A stretch of 64,000 nt of DNA from assembly GCF_001718415.1 (NCBI RefSeq), contig NZ_CP013378.1, positions 1,860,001 to 1,924,000 of the forward strand, written 5' to 3'. This DNA is from Burkholderia pseudomultivorans. GTDB taxonomy: Bacteria; Pseudomonadota; Gammaproteobacteria; Burkholderiales; Burkholderiaceae. The translations under genes were made by a program, and so were the position numbers. This document shows, in pieces, positions 48,611-58,615 of this stretch; the first letter of the stretch is position 1, and the number at the start of each line of letters is the position of its first letter. The notes below the pieces were generated by a model. It saw only the letters and a program-made list of their open reading frames with translations, did not search any database and was not told where the DNA came from.

Positions 48611-51600
48611 TCAGCGGTTCGTCGCATCGGCCGCATCGCGATTCATCTTACCCTGATCGCCCCGCACCCGCTCGATGTGCGGATGCGCCCACGAGCCGGT
48701 GATCGCGTAGTCGAGCGCGAACGCATGCGACAGCGTCTCCGACAGCGCGTAGTTCGCGGCCAGCACGCCGACGCCCAGCAGCGGGTTGATGACGGCCGCC
48801 GCGATCGCGGCCGCGCCCGCGCCGATCTTCGGCGCGACGTGCGCATGCAGGTCCTGGGTCTCGGTGCCGAGATCGACCGCGCCGCGCACGGTGACGTTCG
48901 CGGGCCCGGTCGTCATCGTGAAGTCGTCGGTGCGCGCGATCCCGTTCGAGATCCGGCTCGTGCCGGTGATCTTGTCGAACGGCAGGCCCTTGCCGATCAC
49001 GTCGCGGAAATTCAGCGTCAGGAAGCGCGCGAGGCTTTGCAGGCTCAGCACGCCGAGCAGCTTGGCGGCGCCCGGATCGACCTTGAGGATCTGGCCGTGT
49101 TCGAGGTCGAGCGCGACCTGGCCGCCGAGCGACGGGAAGTCGAGCGCGGTCGGGCCGCCGCGCCAGCCGACCTTGCCGGTCACCGTGCCGTGGCCGTTCG
49201 CGAGCGTGCGCGGCAGCCCGACGCGGTCGAGCAGCGCGCCCGCATCGTCGACGGCGAGCTTGAAGTCGAACACGCTGCGGCGCGGCGCATCGTTCTCGTC
49301 GACGCCGCGGGCGAGCGCGCGGCGCGACGTGCGCCAGTTGCCGGTCGCGGTGAGCTTGGCGGCCGGGTTCGACAGTTCCAGCTTGTCGAGCTGCCACACC
49401 GGCGTGCCGTCCTCGTCGATGTTGCGCGCGTTGACGACGAGGCGGCCGATGTCGTGGTTGCGCGCGACGACCTGGTCGACGATCAGGTCGACCGACGGCA
49501 TCGGGCGGTCGGTCGGCGTCGGCAGGTTCATCGCGCGGCCGACCAGGTCGTGCTGCGCGCTGTCCGGGATCACGAGCTTCGCGAGCCGCGCGTTCAGCAC
49601 GCCGGCGCCGTTGTGGCCGCCGCCCGGCGCCCACGACAGGTAGCCCGACACCTGGTTCGACGCGATGTTGGCCTGCCACAGCTCGTCGACGTGCGACGCG
49701 CCGACGATCACGTTTTCCCAGTTGCGCTTGAGCAGCTTCAGCGTGCCGAAGTGCAGCGCGAAGCGCTTCGGCGTGAAGCTCGCGAGATCGACGCGCGACG
49801 CGGCCGGCGGCTGCGCCGCCGCGCGCGGCGTGTCGGGCCGCAGCGTGCGGGCGAGTGCGAGCCATGCGTCGGCGTCCAGCTCGTCGACGTCGACGGCCGC
49901 GCTCACGCCGTCCTGCGGCATGTCGGGCATCCGGTGGATGCCCATCGCGCCGCGCACCGCGCGCAGCGGCTGGCCGCGCGTCGCGTCGAGCAGGTAGGTG
50001 GCCGACACCGGGCCGAGCGTCAGCGCCGCGTGTTCGAGGCGCTGGCCGCCGTCCTGCGGCGCCGGCTGCAGCGTGAAGCTGAACGGCATCGGCGTGCCGG
50101 CCGGCTTCGCGAACGGCGCCGGGAAGTTCAGCGCGACGCCCGTCAGGTCGGAGTGCGCGCTGATGTTGGGCAGGCGGCCCGGCGCGCCGCGCACCGCGAG
50201 CCGGTACGGCGCGTCGCCGACCACGTGTTCGAGCAGCGCCGCGGCGCCGCCGCGCAGGTTCAGTCCGCGCGCCGCGTCGAGCGCGAGCCGGCCGTCGACG
50301 TCCACCGCGTACGGGCCGTGCGACTTGAAGCTGCCGTTCGCGCGCACCGGGCCGCCGATGAAGCGCCCGGACAGGTCGTGCAGCGACGCGCCGGCTTCGG
50401 TGAAACGCACCTGGCCGCGCAGCGCGGACAGCGGCGGCACGCCGTCGGTCGACAGCGTATTGCCGCCGAACGCGAGCGCGCCTTCGATATGCGTGTGCGG
50501 ATGCGGGACGTGCTGCGGGATCGTCAGCTTGAGCGCGAGCGATGCCGGGCCCTGCGCGTCGATCCGCTCGCCGATGTGGTTGCTCATCACGCCGAGCGAG
50601 CTGTTGTTCGCGTAGTCGATCAGGTCGGCGAGCGGGCCGTGTGCGTGGCCGTCGATCACGAGCGGCGACTTCGACGGATTGCCGAGATCGTCGATCCGGC
50701 CGCTCACCTTGGTCAGCGCGACGCGCTTGTAATGGGCGCGGTCGATGTCGAAGCGCAGCTTGTTCTGCGCGAGCTCGAACACGCCGTCGATGCCGTCGAG
50801 CGCCGGCCATACGCTCGGCGTGCCGTTCGCGAGCTTGCGCGGCGGATACGGCGTCGGCTCGAAGCGGCCGCCGGTGAACGGCGCGACGATATGGAACACG
50901 CCGGCCGTCGGCTCGTGCTCGAACGGGAATTTCTCGAGCGGGCCGCGCGCGACGATCGACGCGCCCTTCGCGACCTGGCCGTCCTGCAGCGCATGGCCGA
51001 GGTACTGGCGCAGGTGCTCGGACATCCCGGTCGGCAGGTAGCGCGGAATCCGGGCGACCGACGCGCGCGCGAAATCGGCGCGCAGGTCGAGCGTGCCGCG
51101 GCCGTGGCCGGGGTTCGTATAGCTGCCCGATACCGCGATCTCGGCGTCGGGATTCGAGACGAACAGGTCGGGCAGCGACACGTCGACGCGCGCGTGCTTG
51201 TCGCCCGGCGCCGGCGTGATCGTCCATTTCGCGTTGCCGCGCAGCCGGTCGAACGTCAGGCGCGGCTCGTCGAATTCGCCCGGCACCGTGACGGCCGCGT
51301 TGACGGTGTCGAATTTCGCGGCGCCGCCGGTCTCGTTCGCGTCGACGTGGCCCCACAGGTTCTCGACGCCCGGCCAGCCGGCGCGCGGGTGGCCGCGCGG
51401 CGACAGGCCCGGCGGCGGCTCCTGCGCGGCGACGCTGATGCCCTGCAGGTCGCCGAGGAAGCGGTAGCGCACGATCGGCGCGGCGCCGGTGCGCCGCTCC
51501 TCTTCGGCCAGTTCGGCGCTCGCCGGCTTCGCCCGTTCGACCTCGATGTGATAGTTCGACACCATTCCGCGCGGGTCGAGCTTGATCAGCTCGTTGCGCA

Positions 51601-52813
51601 GGCGCGCCGGCAGCGGCAGGCCGCGGATGAATTCGCTGAGGATGCCGAGGTCGACGCGGTCGCCGACGACGCTGAGCAGCTGCCCCTGGCTGGCGGTCGG
51701 CACGCGGTAGCGGGCCGTCAGCGTCGACAGCGCGAGCGAGCGCGACAGCGGCGTGCCGTCGTCGAGCGGCGGCTGCCCCAGTTCCGCGTTGAAGTGCGTC
51801 AGGTGCAGCGTGTAGTCGTGGCCGGTGTCCATCGCCATGTCCCAGCCGAACCCGACCGTCGGCACGTCGAGCCGCGGCTGCGTCGGGCGCACGCGCAGCG
51901 CGACGTCGGCGCCCTGCAGGTCGCCGCCCGCCGAGCGCAGCCGGCCGTCGCGGAAGGTCGCCCAGATCGCGTTGTCGATCCGCCCCGCGTGGATCGTCAG
52001 CGGCATGTCGAGATAGCGGGCGAGGGTCTGCAGGTCGACCGGGCCGGTCGACAGATACGCGTCGCCGGTCCAGTTCGACGGCTTGCCGACCGGCGCGAGC
52101 GCCTTGTGCGTGAAGCGCGCGCGGAAATCGAGCGGGCCCAGCAGCAGCGTGCCGTTGGCGGGCGCCTGCAGCGCGGCCTTGTGGACGCGGCCGCTGTTGA
52201 GCACCGCGAGCCGGATGCCCGACAGCGCGAGTTCCGGTGCGTCGTGCTGCGCGTCGCGCCAGCGCAGCGTGCCGCCGCGCAGCACGATCGCCTCCTGTTT
52301 CAGCAGCCAGGTGCTGAAGGTCGCATTGCCGCCGTGGGTGGTCGCGACGTCGACGCCCGCGACGCTCAGCGAGCCGTCGGCCGCGCGTGCGACGACGAGG
52401 TCGGGCTGGTCGACGATCAGGCTCGACAGCGCGGGCGACAGCCGCAGCAGCGACATCCACGACAGCGCGGCGGTCGCATGCGGCACCGACAGCGCGATCC
52501 GGCCGTCGTGGCCGCGAATCGTCAGGTTCGTGAGTTCGACGCCCGGCTGCATGCCGGACCAGTGCGGAGACAGTTTGCCGATTGAAAGCTGCGCATGGAG
52601 CTTGTCGGACACCGCGCGCTCGATGCGCGGGCGGAATTCGTCGATGCGCGGTAGCAGCACGTAGCGCAGCCCGAGGAAGGCGCCGGACGCGACGAAGTAG
52701 GTGCCGATTCCGACCGCCAGCGTCACTTTGAACACGCGACGCAGGACCGGATGATCGTGCTTCGGAGTTCCCGCATCGGGTGCTGCTACGGCGGATTCCT
52801 GACGGTCGGACAT
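48611..52813 (-). CDS. yhdP: YhdP family AsmA-like envelope protein
   Basis: 1,400 residues. One N-terminal membrane anchor (about 28-50, VFKVTLAVGIGTYFVASGAFLGLRYVL) is followed by a very long periplasmic region of repeated beta-rich AsmA-like segments, ending with ALGVLAANYALSETLSHAFALDY-type C-terminal motifs. E. coli YhdP (about 1,266 residues) is one of three redundant bridges carrying phospholipids to the outer membrane. It therefore complements the pqi system in this window in theme. Divergent from glnE with a 229-bp spacer. Confidence 0.92.
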   Translation of the reverse strand: MSDRQESAVAAPDAGTPKHDHPVLRRVFKVTLAVGIGTYFVASGAFLGLRYVLLPRIDEFRPRIERAVSDKLHAQLSIGKLSPHWSGMQPGVELTNLTIRGHDGRIALSVPHATAALSWMSLLRLSPALSSLIVDQPDLVVARAADGSLSVAGVDVATTHGGNATFSTWLLKQEAIVLRGGTLRWRDAQHDAPELALSGIRLAVLNSGRVHKAALQAPANGTLLLGPLDFRARFTHKALAPVGKPSNWTGDAYLSTGPVDLQTLARYLDMPLTIHAGRIDNAIWATFRDGRLRSAGGDLQGADVALRVRPTQPRLDVPTVGFGWDMAMDTGHDYTLHLTHFNAELGQPPLDDGTPLSRSLALSTLTARYRVPTASQGQLLSVVGDRVDLGILSEFIRGLPLPARLRNELIKLDPRGMVSNYHIEVERAKPASAELAEEERRTGAAPIVRYRFLGDLQGISVAAQEPPPGLSPRGHPRAGWPGVENLWGHVDANETGGAAKFDTVNAAVTVPGEFDEPRLTFDRLRGNAKWTITPAPGDKHARVDVSLPDLFVSNPDAEIAVSGSYTNPGHGRGTLDLRADFARASVARIPRYLPTGMSEHLRQYLGHALQDGQVAKGASIVARGPLEKFPFEHEPTAGVFHIVAPFTGGRFEPTPYPPRKLANGTPSVWPALDGIDGVFELAQNKLRFDIDRAHYKRVALTKVSGRIDDLGNPSKSPLVIDGHAHGPLADLIDYANNSSLGVMSNHIGERIDAQGPASLALKLTIPQHVPHPHTHIEGALAFGGNTLSTDGVPPLSALRGQVRFTEAGASLHDLSGRFIGGPVRANGSFKSHGPYAVDVDGRLALDAARGLNLRGGAAALLEHVVGDAPYRLAVRGAPGRLPNISAHSDLTGVALNFPAPFAKPAGTPMPFSFTLQPAPQDGGQRLEHAALTLGPVSATYLLDATRGQPLRAVRGAMGIHRMPDMPQDGVSAAVDVDELDADAWLALARTLRPDTPRAAAQPPAASRVDLASFTPKRFALHFGTLKLLKRNWENVIVGASHVDELWQANIASNQVSGYLSWAPGGGHNGAGVLNARLAKLVIPDSAQHDLVGRAMNLPTPTDRPMPSVDLIVDQVVARNHDIGRLVVNARNIDEDGTPVWQLDKLELSNPAAKLTATGNWRTSRRALARGVDENDAPRRSVFDFKLAVDDAGALLDRVGLPRTLANGHGTVTGKVGWRGGPTALDFPSLGGQVALDLEHGQILKVDPGAAKLLGVLSLQSLARFLTLNFRDVIGKGLPFDKITGTSRISNGIARTDDFTMTTGPANVTVRGAVDLGTETQDLHAHVAPKIGAGAAAIAAAVINPLLGVGVLAANYALSETLSHAFALDYAITGSWAHPHIERVRGDQGKMNRDAADATNR

Positions 52814-53042
52814 GCGGCGGACGGGCGGCGATATGGTAGTTTTGCAGACTGACGTTGAAATGTATCACACGGGTTCGTGCCGGCGGCCGTTGCGGCAGAT
52901 CGGCACGGGCTTTCCGGCGCGCGGTGTCGCGACGGGCGCAGCGGCGCCCGGCGAGGCCGCGCCGAGTCCAAGAGGCCGGCCGGCGGCGGTGCGCGCGAGC
53001 GCGTTCCGCTGCGGCCGGCCTTACCGCCAGGCCCGCTTCTCG

Positions 53043-55847
53043 ATGACCGACGCTTCCGCCCTGATCAGCACGTCCTATTCCCGTTACCTTGCCCGCGCGG
53101 CTGCCGCGCGCCCCGCGCTGGCCGCGCAGATCGCCGCGTGGGCCGCCGCGCCGCTCACGCGCGCGCAGCAGGACGCGCGCCTTACCGAGCTGCTCGGCGC
53201 GTCGGCCGGCACGGCCGCGCCGTCCGAGGATCAGCTCAAGCGTGCGCTCCGGCAGCTGCGCGCGGAGGTGTTCGGCGCGGTCGCCGAGCGCGACCTGCGC
53301 GGTCTGGCGGACGTCGCCGAGGTGACGGGCGCGATGACCGATCTCGCCGAGGTGGCCGTGCAGCGCTCGCTCGCGCTGCTGTCGGCCGAGCTCGAGGCGC
53401 TGTACGGCGAGCCGCGCGGCACGGACGGCCAGCGCGTGGTGCTCGGCGTGGTCGGGATGGGCAAGCTCGGCGGGCGCGAGCTGAACGTGTCGTCGGACAT
53501 CGACCTGATCTTCGTCTACGAGGACGACGGCGAGACGACCGGCGGCGCGCGCTCGCCGCTGTCCACGCAGGAATACTTCACGCGGCTCGGGCGCCGGCTG
53601 ATCGGCGTGCTGTCCGAGGTCACGGCCGACGGCTACGTGTTTCGCGTCGACATGCGGCTGCGTCCGAACGGCGATTCCGGGCCGCTCGTCTGCAGCCTCG
53701 GGATGCTCGAGGAGTATTTCTACGTGCAGGGGCGCGAGTGGGAGCGCTATGCGTGGATCAAGGGGCGGCTCGTGTCGGAAGGCGCGAGCGATGCGGCGCA
53801 GCGGCTCGAGGCGCAGCTCGAGTCGATCGTGAAACCGTTCGTCTACCGGCGCTATCTCGATTTCGGCGTGATCGGCGCGATCCGCTCGCTGCACCAGCAG
53901 ATTCGCCAGGAAGCCGCGCGCCGCGCGTCGATGCGGCCGGACAAGGCCGACGACATCAAGCTCGGGCGCGGCGGGATCCGCGAGATCGAATTCAGCGCGC
54001 AGGTGTTCCAGCTGATTCGCGGCGGCCAGGACGCCGGCTTCCGCGTGCGGCCGACGCTCGCGGTGCTGGGCCATGCGCAGGCGCGCGGGCTGATCGGCGA
54101 CGACGTGCGGGCGCGGCTGACTGACGCGTACAACTTCCTGCGCACGCTCGAGCACCGGCTGCAGTACCGCAACGACGCGCAGACGCACGCGATGCCGGTC
54201 GAGCCCGACGAGCGCGCGGCGCTGGCCGCGTCGCTCGGCTTTGCCGACTATGCGGCGTTGATGACGGTGCTCGACGGCCACCGCGGTTTCGTCGAGGCGC
54301 AGTTCGACCAGATCTTCGCGGACAAGGTGAACGGCGGCGGCGCCTGCGGCGCCGGCGAGGACACGGCAGCCGCATGGATCTGGAGCGGCGCGCTTGCCGA
54401 CGACGGCGAGGACGACGCGCTGCTGGCGCGCCTCGACGGGCTCGGCTTTGCCGATCCGGCAGCGGTGCTCGCACGGCTGCGCGCGATCTGGCAGTCGTCG
54501 CGCTATACGGGGTTGCCGGAAAAGAGCCGCCAGCGCTTCGACAGCGTCGCGCAGCGCGCGCTGGAGGCCGCGCCGAAGATCGACGCCGCGCGCCGCGACG
54601 ACACGATCGTGCGACTGTTCGACCTGCTCGAGACGGTCAGCCGGCGCGGCGTCTATCTCGCGCTGCTGACCGAATACCCGGCCGCGCTCGACCGCGTGCT
54701 GTCGGTGCTCGGCGCGACGCGCTGGGGCGGCGGCTACCTGATTCGCCATCCGCAGCTGCTCGACGAACTGCTCGACGACGAGGCGATCGCCAGCCCGTTC
54801 GACTGGCCCGCGTTCAAGGCTGCGCTGCGCGCGCGCCTCGCGGCGGCCGACGGCCCCGAGCAGCAGATGGACCTGTTGCGGCACGCGCAGCACGCGGAGG
54901 TGTTCCGCATCCTGCTGATCGACCTGGCGGGGCAGCTGTCGGTCGAGCACGTGAGCGACCGCCTGTCCGAACTGGCCGACGCGGTGCTCGACGTGACGAT
55001 CGAAGTCGTCTGGTCGCAGCTCGCGAAGCGCCACCGCGAGGTGCCGAAGTTCGCGGTGATCGCGTACGGCAAGCTCGGCGGCAAGGAGCTCGGCTACGCG
55101 TCGGATCTGGACCTGATCTTTTTGTACGACGATCCGGACGAGCGCTCGGCCGACGTCTACACGACCTTCACGCGCCGGCTCATCACCTGGCTGACGACCG
55201 CGACCGGCGCGGGGGCGCTGTTCGACATCGACCTGCGGCTGCGGCCGAACGGCGAGGCCGGGCTGCTCGTCACCGATCTCGACGCGTTCCGGCGCTACCA
55301 GCTGCGCGAAGGCGATGCGGCCAATACCGCATGGGTCTGGGAGCACCAGGCGCTGACGCGCGCGCGCTACAGCGCGGGCGACGCGCAGATCGGCGCGGAC
55401 TTCGAGGCGATCCGGCAGCAGGTGCTGACGACGCCGCGCGACGGCGCCGTGCTCGCGAAGGAAATCGTCGACATGCGCGGCAAGGTGTTCGCGGGCCACC
55501 CGAACCACACCGAGCTGTTCGACCTGAAGCACGATCGCGGCGGGATGGTCGACATCGAGTTCATCGTCCAGTACTGGGTGCTGCTGCATGCGTCGAGCGA
55601 TGCCGAGCTGATCCGCAACACCGGCAATATCGCGCTGCTGCGCGAGGTCGCGCGCTTCGGGCTGATGGGCGAGGACGAGGCCGAGCGCGTCGGCGCGGCG
55701 TACCGCACGTACCGGAAGCTGCAGCACAAGCTGCGGCTCGACGGCATGGAGAAGGCGCGCGTCGATCCGGCCGTGGTCGCCGACGAGCGCGCGGCCGTCA
55801 CGGCGCTGTGGACGCGCGTGTTCGGTGCGCTTGAAACGGGCGTTTGA
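53043..55847 (+). CDS. glnE: Bifunctional glutamine synthetase adenylyltransferase/deadenylase
   Basis: 934 residues; adds and removes AMP on glutamine synthetase under PII control. Two nucleotidyltransferase domains are visible, each with the GGxEL...SDxDLxF signature: GMGKLGGRELNVSSDIDLIFVYE (deadenylase, about 139-160, quoted here in part as GGREL and SDIDLIF) and AYGKLGGKEL...SDLDLIF (adenylylase, about 673-695). Both acidic pairs are intact. The ATG at 53043 (MTDASALISTSYSRYLARA) is preferred; upstream in-frame sequence is Arg/Ala-rich. The stop codon lies inside a 13-bp triple repeat. Confidence 0.95.
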   Translation: MTDASALISTSYSRYLARAAAARPALAAQIAAWAAAPLTRAQQDARLTELLGASAGTAAPSEDQLKRALRQLRAEVFGAVAERDLRGLADVAEVTGAMTDLAEVAVQRSLALLSAELEALYGEPRGTDGQRVVLGVVGMGKLGGRELNVSSDIDLIFVYEDDGETTGGARSPLSTQEYFTRLGRRLIGVLSEVTADGYVFRVDMRLRPNGDSGPLVCSLGMLEEYFYVQGREWERYAWIKGRLVSEGASDAAQRLEAQLESIVKPFVYRRYLDFGVIGAIRSLHQQIRQEAARRASMRPDKADDIKLGRGGIREIEFSAQVFQLIRGGQDAGFRVRPTLAVLGHAQARGLIGDDVRARLTDAYNFLRTLEHRLQYRNDAQTHAMPVEPDERAALAASLGFADYAALMTVLDGHRGFVEAQFDQIFADKVNGGGACGAGEDTAAAWIWSGALADDGEDDALLARLDGLGFADPAAVLARLRAIWQSSRYTGLPEKSRQRFDSVAQRALEAAPKIDAARRDDTIVRLFDLLETVSRRGVYLALLTEYPAALDRVLSVLGATRWGGGYLIRHPQLLDELLDDEAIASPFDWPAFKAALRARLAAADGPEQQMDLLRHAQHAEVFRILLIDLAGQLSVEHVSDRLSELADAVLDVTIEVVWSQLAKRHREVPKFAVIAYGKLGGKELGYASDLDLIFLYDDPDERSADVYTTFTRRLITWLTTATGAGALFDIDLRLRPNGEAGLLVTDLDAFRRYQLREGDAANTAWVWEHQALTRARYSAGDAQIGADFEAIRQQVLTTPRDGAVLAKEIVDMRGKVFAGHPNHTELFDLKHDRGGMVDIEFIVQYWVLLHASSDAELIRNTGNIALLREVARFGLMGEDEAERVGAAYRTYRKLQHKLRLDGMEKARVDPAVVADERAAVTALWTRVFGALETGV

Positions 55848-55876
55848 GCGGGGCGTTTGAGTCGGGCGTTTGAGGT
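55838..55876 (+). repeat. Three tandem 13-bp units across the glnE stop
   Basis: GGGCGTTTGAG occurs at 55838-55848, 55851-55861 and 55864-55874 with a 13-bp period. The glnE TGA lies in the first unit. Gain or loss of a unit would leave the stop unchanged, since the first copy contains it. Confidence 0.8.
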
Positions 55877-55899
55877 GGCGCAGGAGCGGCGGCCGCCGC

Positions 55900-57549
55900 T
55901 CAGGCTGCCAGCATTTCCTTCGCGTGCTTGCGCGTGGTGGCCGTGATTTCGAGGCCGCCGAGCATCCGCGCGACTTCCTCGATCCGGCTTGCCCTGTCGA
56001 GCGGCGAGACCGTCGACACGGTGCCGCCGTGCGCGTCGGCGCCTTTCGCGACCTGGAAGTGGTGGTCGCCGCGTGCGGCGACCTGCGGCAGGTGCGTCAC
56101 GCACAGCACCTGGCGGTCGCGTCCGAGCTGGTGCAGCAGGCGGCCGACCACCTCGGCGACGCCGCCGCCGATGCCGGTGTCCACTTCGTCGAAGATCAGC
56201 GTCGGCGTCGGGCTCGCGGCGCTCGCGATCACCGCGAGTGCGAGGCTGATCCGCGCGAGTTCGCCGCCCGATGCGACCTTCGCGAGCGGCCGCAGCGGCA
56301 CGCCGGCATGCCCGGCGACGCGGAATTCGACCTGTTCGAGCCCGTGCGGGCCGCCGTCGGCGAGCGGCACGAGCGCGACCTCGAAGCTGCCGCCGGCCAT
56401 CGACAGTTCCTGCATGCCGGCCGTCACCGCCGCGCCGAGCGCCTTGGCCGCCTGCGCGCGCGCCTTCGACAGGCGCTTCGCGTCGGCCAGATACGCTTCC
56501 CACGCCTTGGCCTGGGCGGCCTCCAGCGCGCCGAGATCGGCCGCCGCGTCGAGCGCGGCGAGCTGCGCGCGGCGCGCCGCGTGTTCCTCGTGCAGCGTGT
56601 CGGGCGGCAGCCGGAACTTGCGGGCGGTCGAATGCAGCGCGTCGACGCGTCGCTCGACCTGCGCGAGCCGCTCGGGATCGAGATCGAGGCGCTGCGCGTA
56701 GTGCGACAGCGAATAGACCGCTTCCTGCAGCTGGATCTCGGCCGGTTCGAGCGACGCGAGCGCGTCGCCGAGCGCGGCGTCGTAGTCGGCGAGGCTGCGC
56801 AGCTTCGACACGATCGCGCCGAGCTGCGCGAGCATCGCGTCGTCGGACTCCGACAGCGCGTTCAGCGCACCGCGCACGCCTTCGATCAGGTTCGCCGAAT
56901 GCGACAGGCGCTTGTGCTCGCCGTTGATTTCGTCCCATTCGCCCGGCTGCGGCGCGAGCTTGTCGAGCTCGGCCAGCTGCCACGCGAGCTTTTCGCGTTC
57001 GAGCTGGAGTTCGCGCTCGTGCGCCTTCGCCGCGTCGATCGCCTGGGTGGCGTCGCGCCACACGCGCCACGCGCGCGCGACGTTCGCCGCCTCGGCGACG
57101 AGCCCCGCATGCGTGTCGAACAGCTCGCGCTGCGCGTCGGGCCGCATCAGCAGCTGGTGCGCGTGCTGGCCGTGGATGTCGACCAGCATCTCGCCGAGCT
57201 CGCGCAGCTGCGCGAGCGTCGCGCTGGTGCCGTTGACGAACGCGCGCGAACGCCCGTTCGCGTCGATCACGCGGCGCAGCATCACGGTGTCCTCGGTGTC
57301 GAACGCGTGCTCGTCGAGCCAGCGCGCGACGCGGTCGTGCGGCGTGAATTCGGCGGTGATGTCGGCGCGGCTGCAGCCGGTGCGCACGACGCTCGCGTCG
57401 GCGCGTTCGCCGAGCGCGAGCGCCAGCGCGTCGATCAGGATCGATTTGCCGGCGCCGGTTTCGCCGGAAAAGACGGTAAAGCCGCTGTCGAATTCGAGGT
57501 CGAGCGCGGCGACGATGACGAAGTCGCGGATCGAGAGGTGGCGGAGCAT
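55900..57549 (-). CDS. recN: DNA repair protein RecN
   Basis: 549 residues of the SMC-like RecN family. Walker A GETGAGKS (about 28-36) and the C-terminal ABC signature SGGELARISLALAV followed by Walker B LIFDEVDTGIGGG. The central region is a coiled coil (heptad-rich, about 150-390). RecN holds broken DNA ends during recombinational repair. It starts 19 bp after the nadK stop on the same strand, a common nadK-recN pairing. Confidence 0.97.
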   Translation of the reverse strand: MLRHLSIRDFVIVAALDLEFDSGFTVFSGETGAGKSILIDALALALGERADASVVRTGCSRADITAEFTPHDRVARWLDEHAFDTEDTVMLRRVIDANGRSRAFVNGTSATLAQLRELGEMLVDIHGQHAHQLLMRPDAQRELFDTHAGLVAEAANVARAWRVWRDATQAIDAAKAHERELQLEREKLAWQLAELDKLAPQPGEWDEINGEHKRLSHSANLIEGVRGALNALSESDDAMLAQLGAIVSKLRSLADYDAALGDALASLEPAEIQLQEAVYSLSHYAQRLDLDPERLAQVERRVDALHSTARKFRLPPDTLHEEHAARRAQLAALDAAADLGALEAAQAKAWEAYLADAKRLSKARAQAAKALGAAVTAGMQELSMAGGSFEVALVPLADGGPHGLEQVEFRVAGHAGVPLRPLAKVASGGELARISLALAVIASAASPTPTLIFDEVDTGIGGGVAEVVGRLLHQLGRDRQVLCVTHLPQVAARGDHHFQVAKGADAHGGTVSTVSPLDRASRIEEVARMLGGLEITATTRKHAKEMLAA

Positions 57550-57568
57550 GGTGTCGGGCGGGACGGCG

Positions 57569-58471
57569 TCAGGACGCCTTGTCGTCTTCGTTCGAGGCGT
57601 GTTCGTTCCAGTGCAGCTTCTTGCGCAGCGTCGTGTAGTAGCTGTAGCCGATCGGGTGCAGGAACGGCACCGTGTGCTTCGAGCGGCGGACCTCGATCGT
57701 GTCGTTCAGTTCGAGCGACGTAAACGACTGCATGTCGAAGTTCACGTTGACGTCGCGGCCGCCGACGATCTGGATCGCGATCTTCGAATCGTCCGGCAGC
57801 ACGATCGGCCGGTTCGACAGCGCGTGCGGCGCGATCGGCACCAGCACGATGCCCTGCAGCTGCGGATGCAGGATCGGCCCGGCCGACGACAGCGCGTACG
57901 CGGTCGAACCCGTCGGCGTGGCGACGATCAGGCCGTCCGAGCGCTGGTTGTACATGTACCGGCCGTCGACCGACGCGCGCAGCTCGACCATCCCGGAGAA
58001 GCCGCTGCGGTTCACGACGACGTCGTTGAACGCCAGCGCGTGGTAGATCGGTTCGCCGTCGCGCACGATCCGCGCCTCGAGCAGCGAGCGCTCCTCGCGC
58101 TCGAACTTGCCCGACAGCATCACCGGCACGAGCGCCTGCATGTCGGCCGCCGCGATGTCGGTGATGAAGCCCAGCCGCCCGTGGTTGATGCCGATCAGCG
58201 GCGTCCGGTACGGCGCGAGCTGGCGGCCGATGCCGAGCATCGTGCCGTCGCCGCCCAGCACGACCGCCACGTCGGCGCGCGCGCCGATCTCGGCCGGCGT
58301 GAGCGCCGGGTAGCCGGCGATGCCGATCTCGCGCGCGGTGTCGGCCTCGAAGACGACCTCGAAGCCCAGCTTCGCGACGCACGCGGCCAGGGTGGCGAGC
58401 GGCTCGGCGATGCCGGGCGTGTTGCTGCGGCCGACGAGCGCGACGGTGTTGAACTGATTACCGGTTTTCAT
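57569..58471 (-). CDS. nadK: NAD kinase
   Basis: 300 residues; phosphorylates NAD to NADP. The catalytic GGDGT motif is in [14 protein letters not shown] (about 71-84), then [11 protein letters not shown], and the Gly-rich [19 protein letters not shown] substrate region. Length equals E. coli NadK (292). It is divergent from hrcA with 144 bp between starts and upstream of recN. Confidence 0.97.
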   Translation of the reverse strand: MKTGNQFNTVALVGRSNTPGIAEPLATLAACVAKLGFEVVFEADTAREIGIAGYPALTPAEIGARADVAVVLGGDGTMLGIGRQLAPYRTPLIGINHGRLGFITDIAAADMQALVPVMLSGKFEREERSLLEARIVRDGEPIYHALAFNDVVVNRSGFSGMVELRASVDGRYMYNQRSDGLIVATPTGSTAYALSSAGPILHPQLQGIVLVPIAPHALSNRPIVLPDDSKIAIQIVGGRDVNVNFDMQSFTSLELNDTIEVRRSKHTVPFLHPIGYSYYTTLRKKLHWNEHASNEDDKAS

Positions 58472-58550
58472 GCCGGCATTACACCATAGCTCGTTGACGA
58501 AAAGAACCGGTCCTGCCCCGACGGGGCCGGATCGGGCCGGACCGCGCGGC

Positions 58551-58586
58551 AGTGGCCGCGGCCACTCGCCGCGGCCACTCGCCGCG
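58551..58586. repeat. 16-bp perfect palindrome overlapping a 13-bp direct repeat, upstream of hrcA
   Basis: AGTGGCCGCGGCCACT (58551-58566) is a perfect palindrome. GCCACTCGCCGCG is then repeated exactly at 58561-58573 and 58574-58586. The cluster lies 30 bp before the hrcA start within the nadK/hrcA divergent region. It is not the CIRCE sequence. Confidence 0.75.
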
Positions 58587-58615
58587 GTCGCGCGGTTGCG
58601 CTAAAATTTTCCACC

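Noticed and set aside
47525..52585. A plus-strand frame of about 1,690 codons antisense to yhdP, the amidohydrolase and part of tldD
   Set aside because: Composition is dominated by Arg, Ala and Val repeats typical of antisense reading in GC-rich DNA. No ribosome site and no homology recognised.
48648..55727. A 7-kb minus-strand open frame (over 2,300 codons) running through yhdP in another frame and antisense to glnE
   Set aside because: Extreme GC content at third positions removes stops from shadow frames. The product is Arg/Ala/Asp-rich with no fold, while yhdP and glnE in their own frames carry clear conserved motifs.
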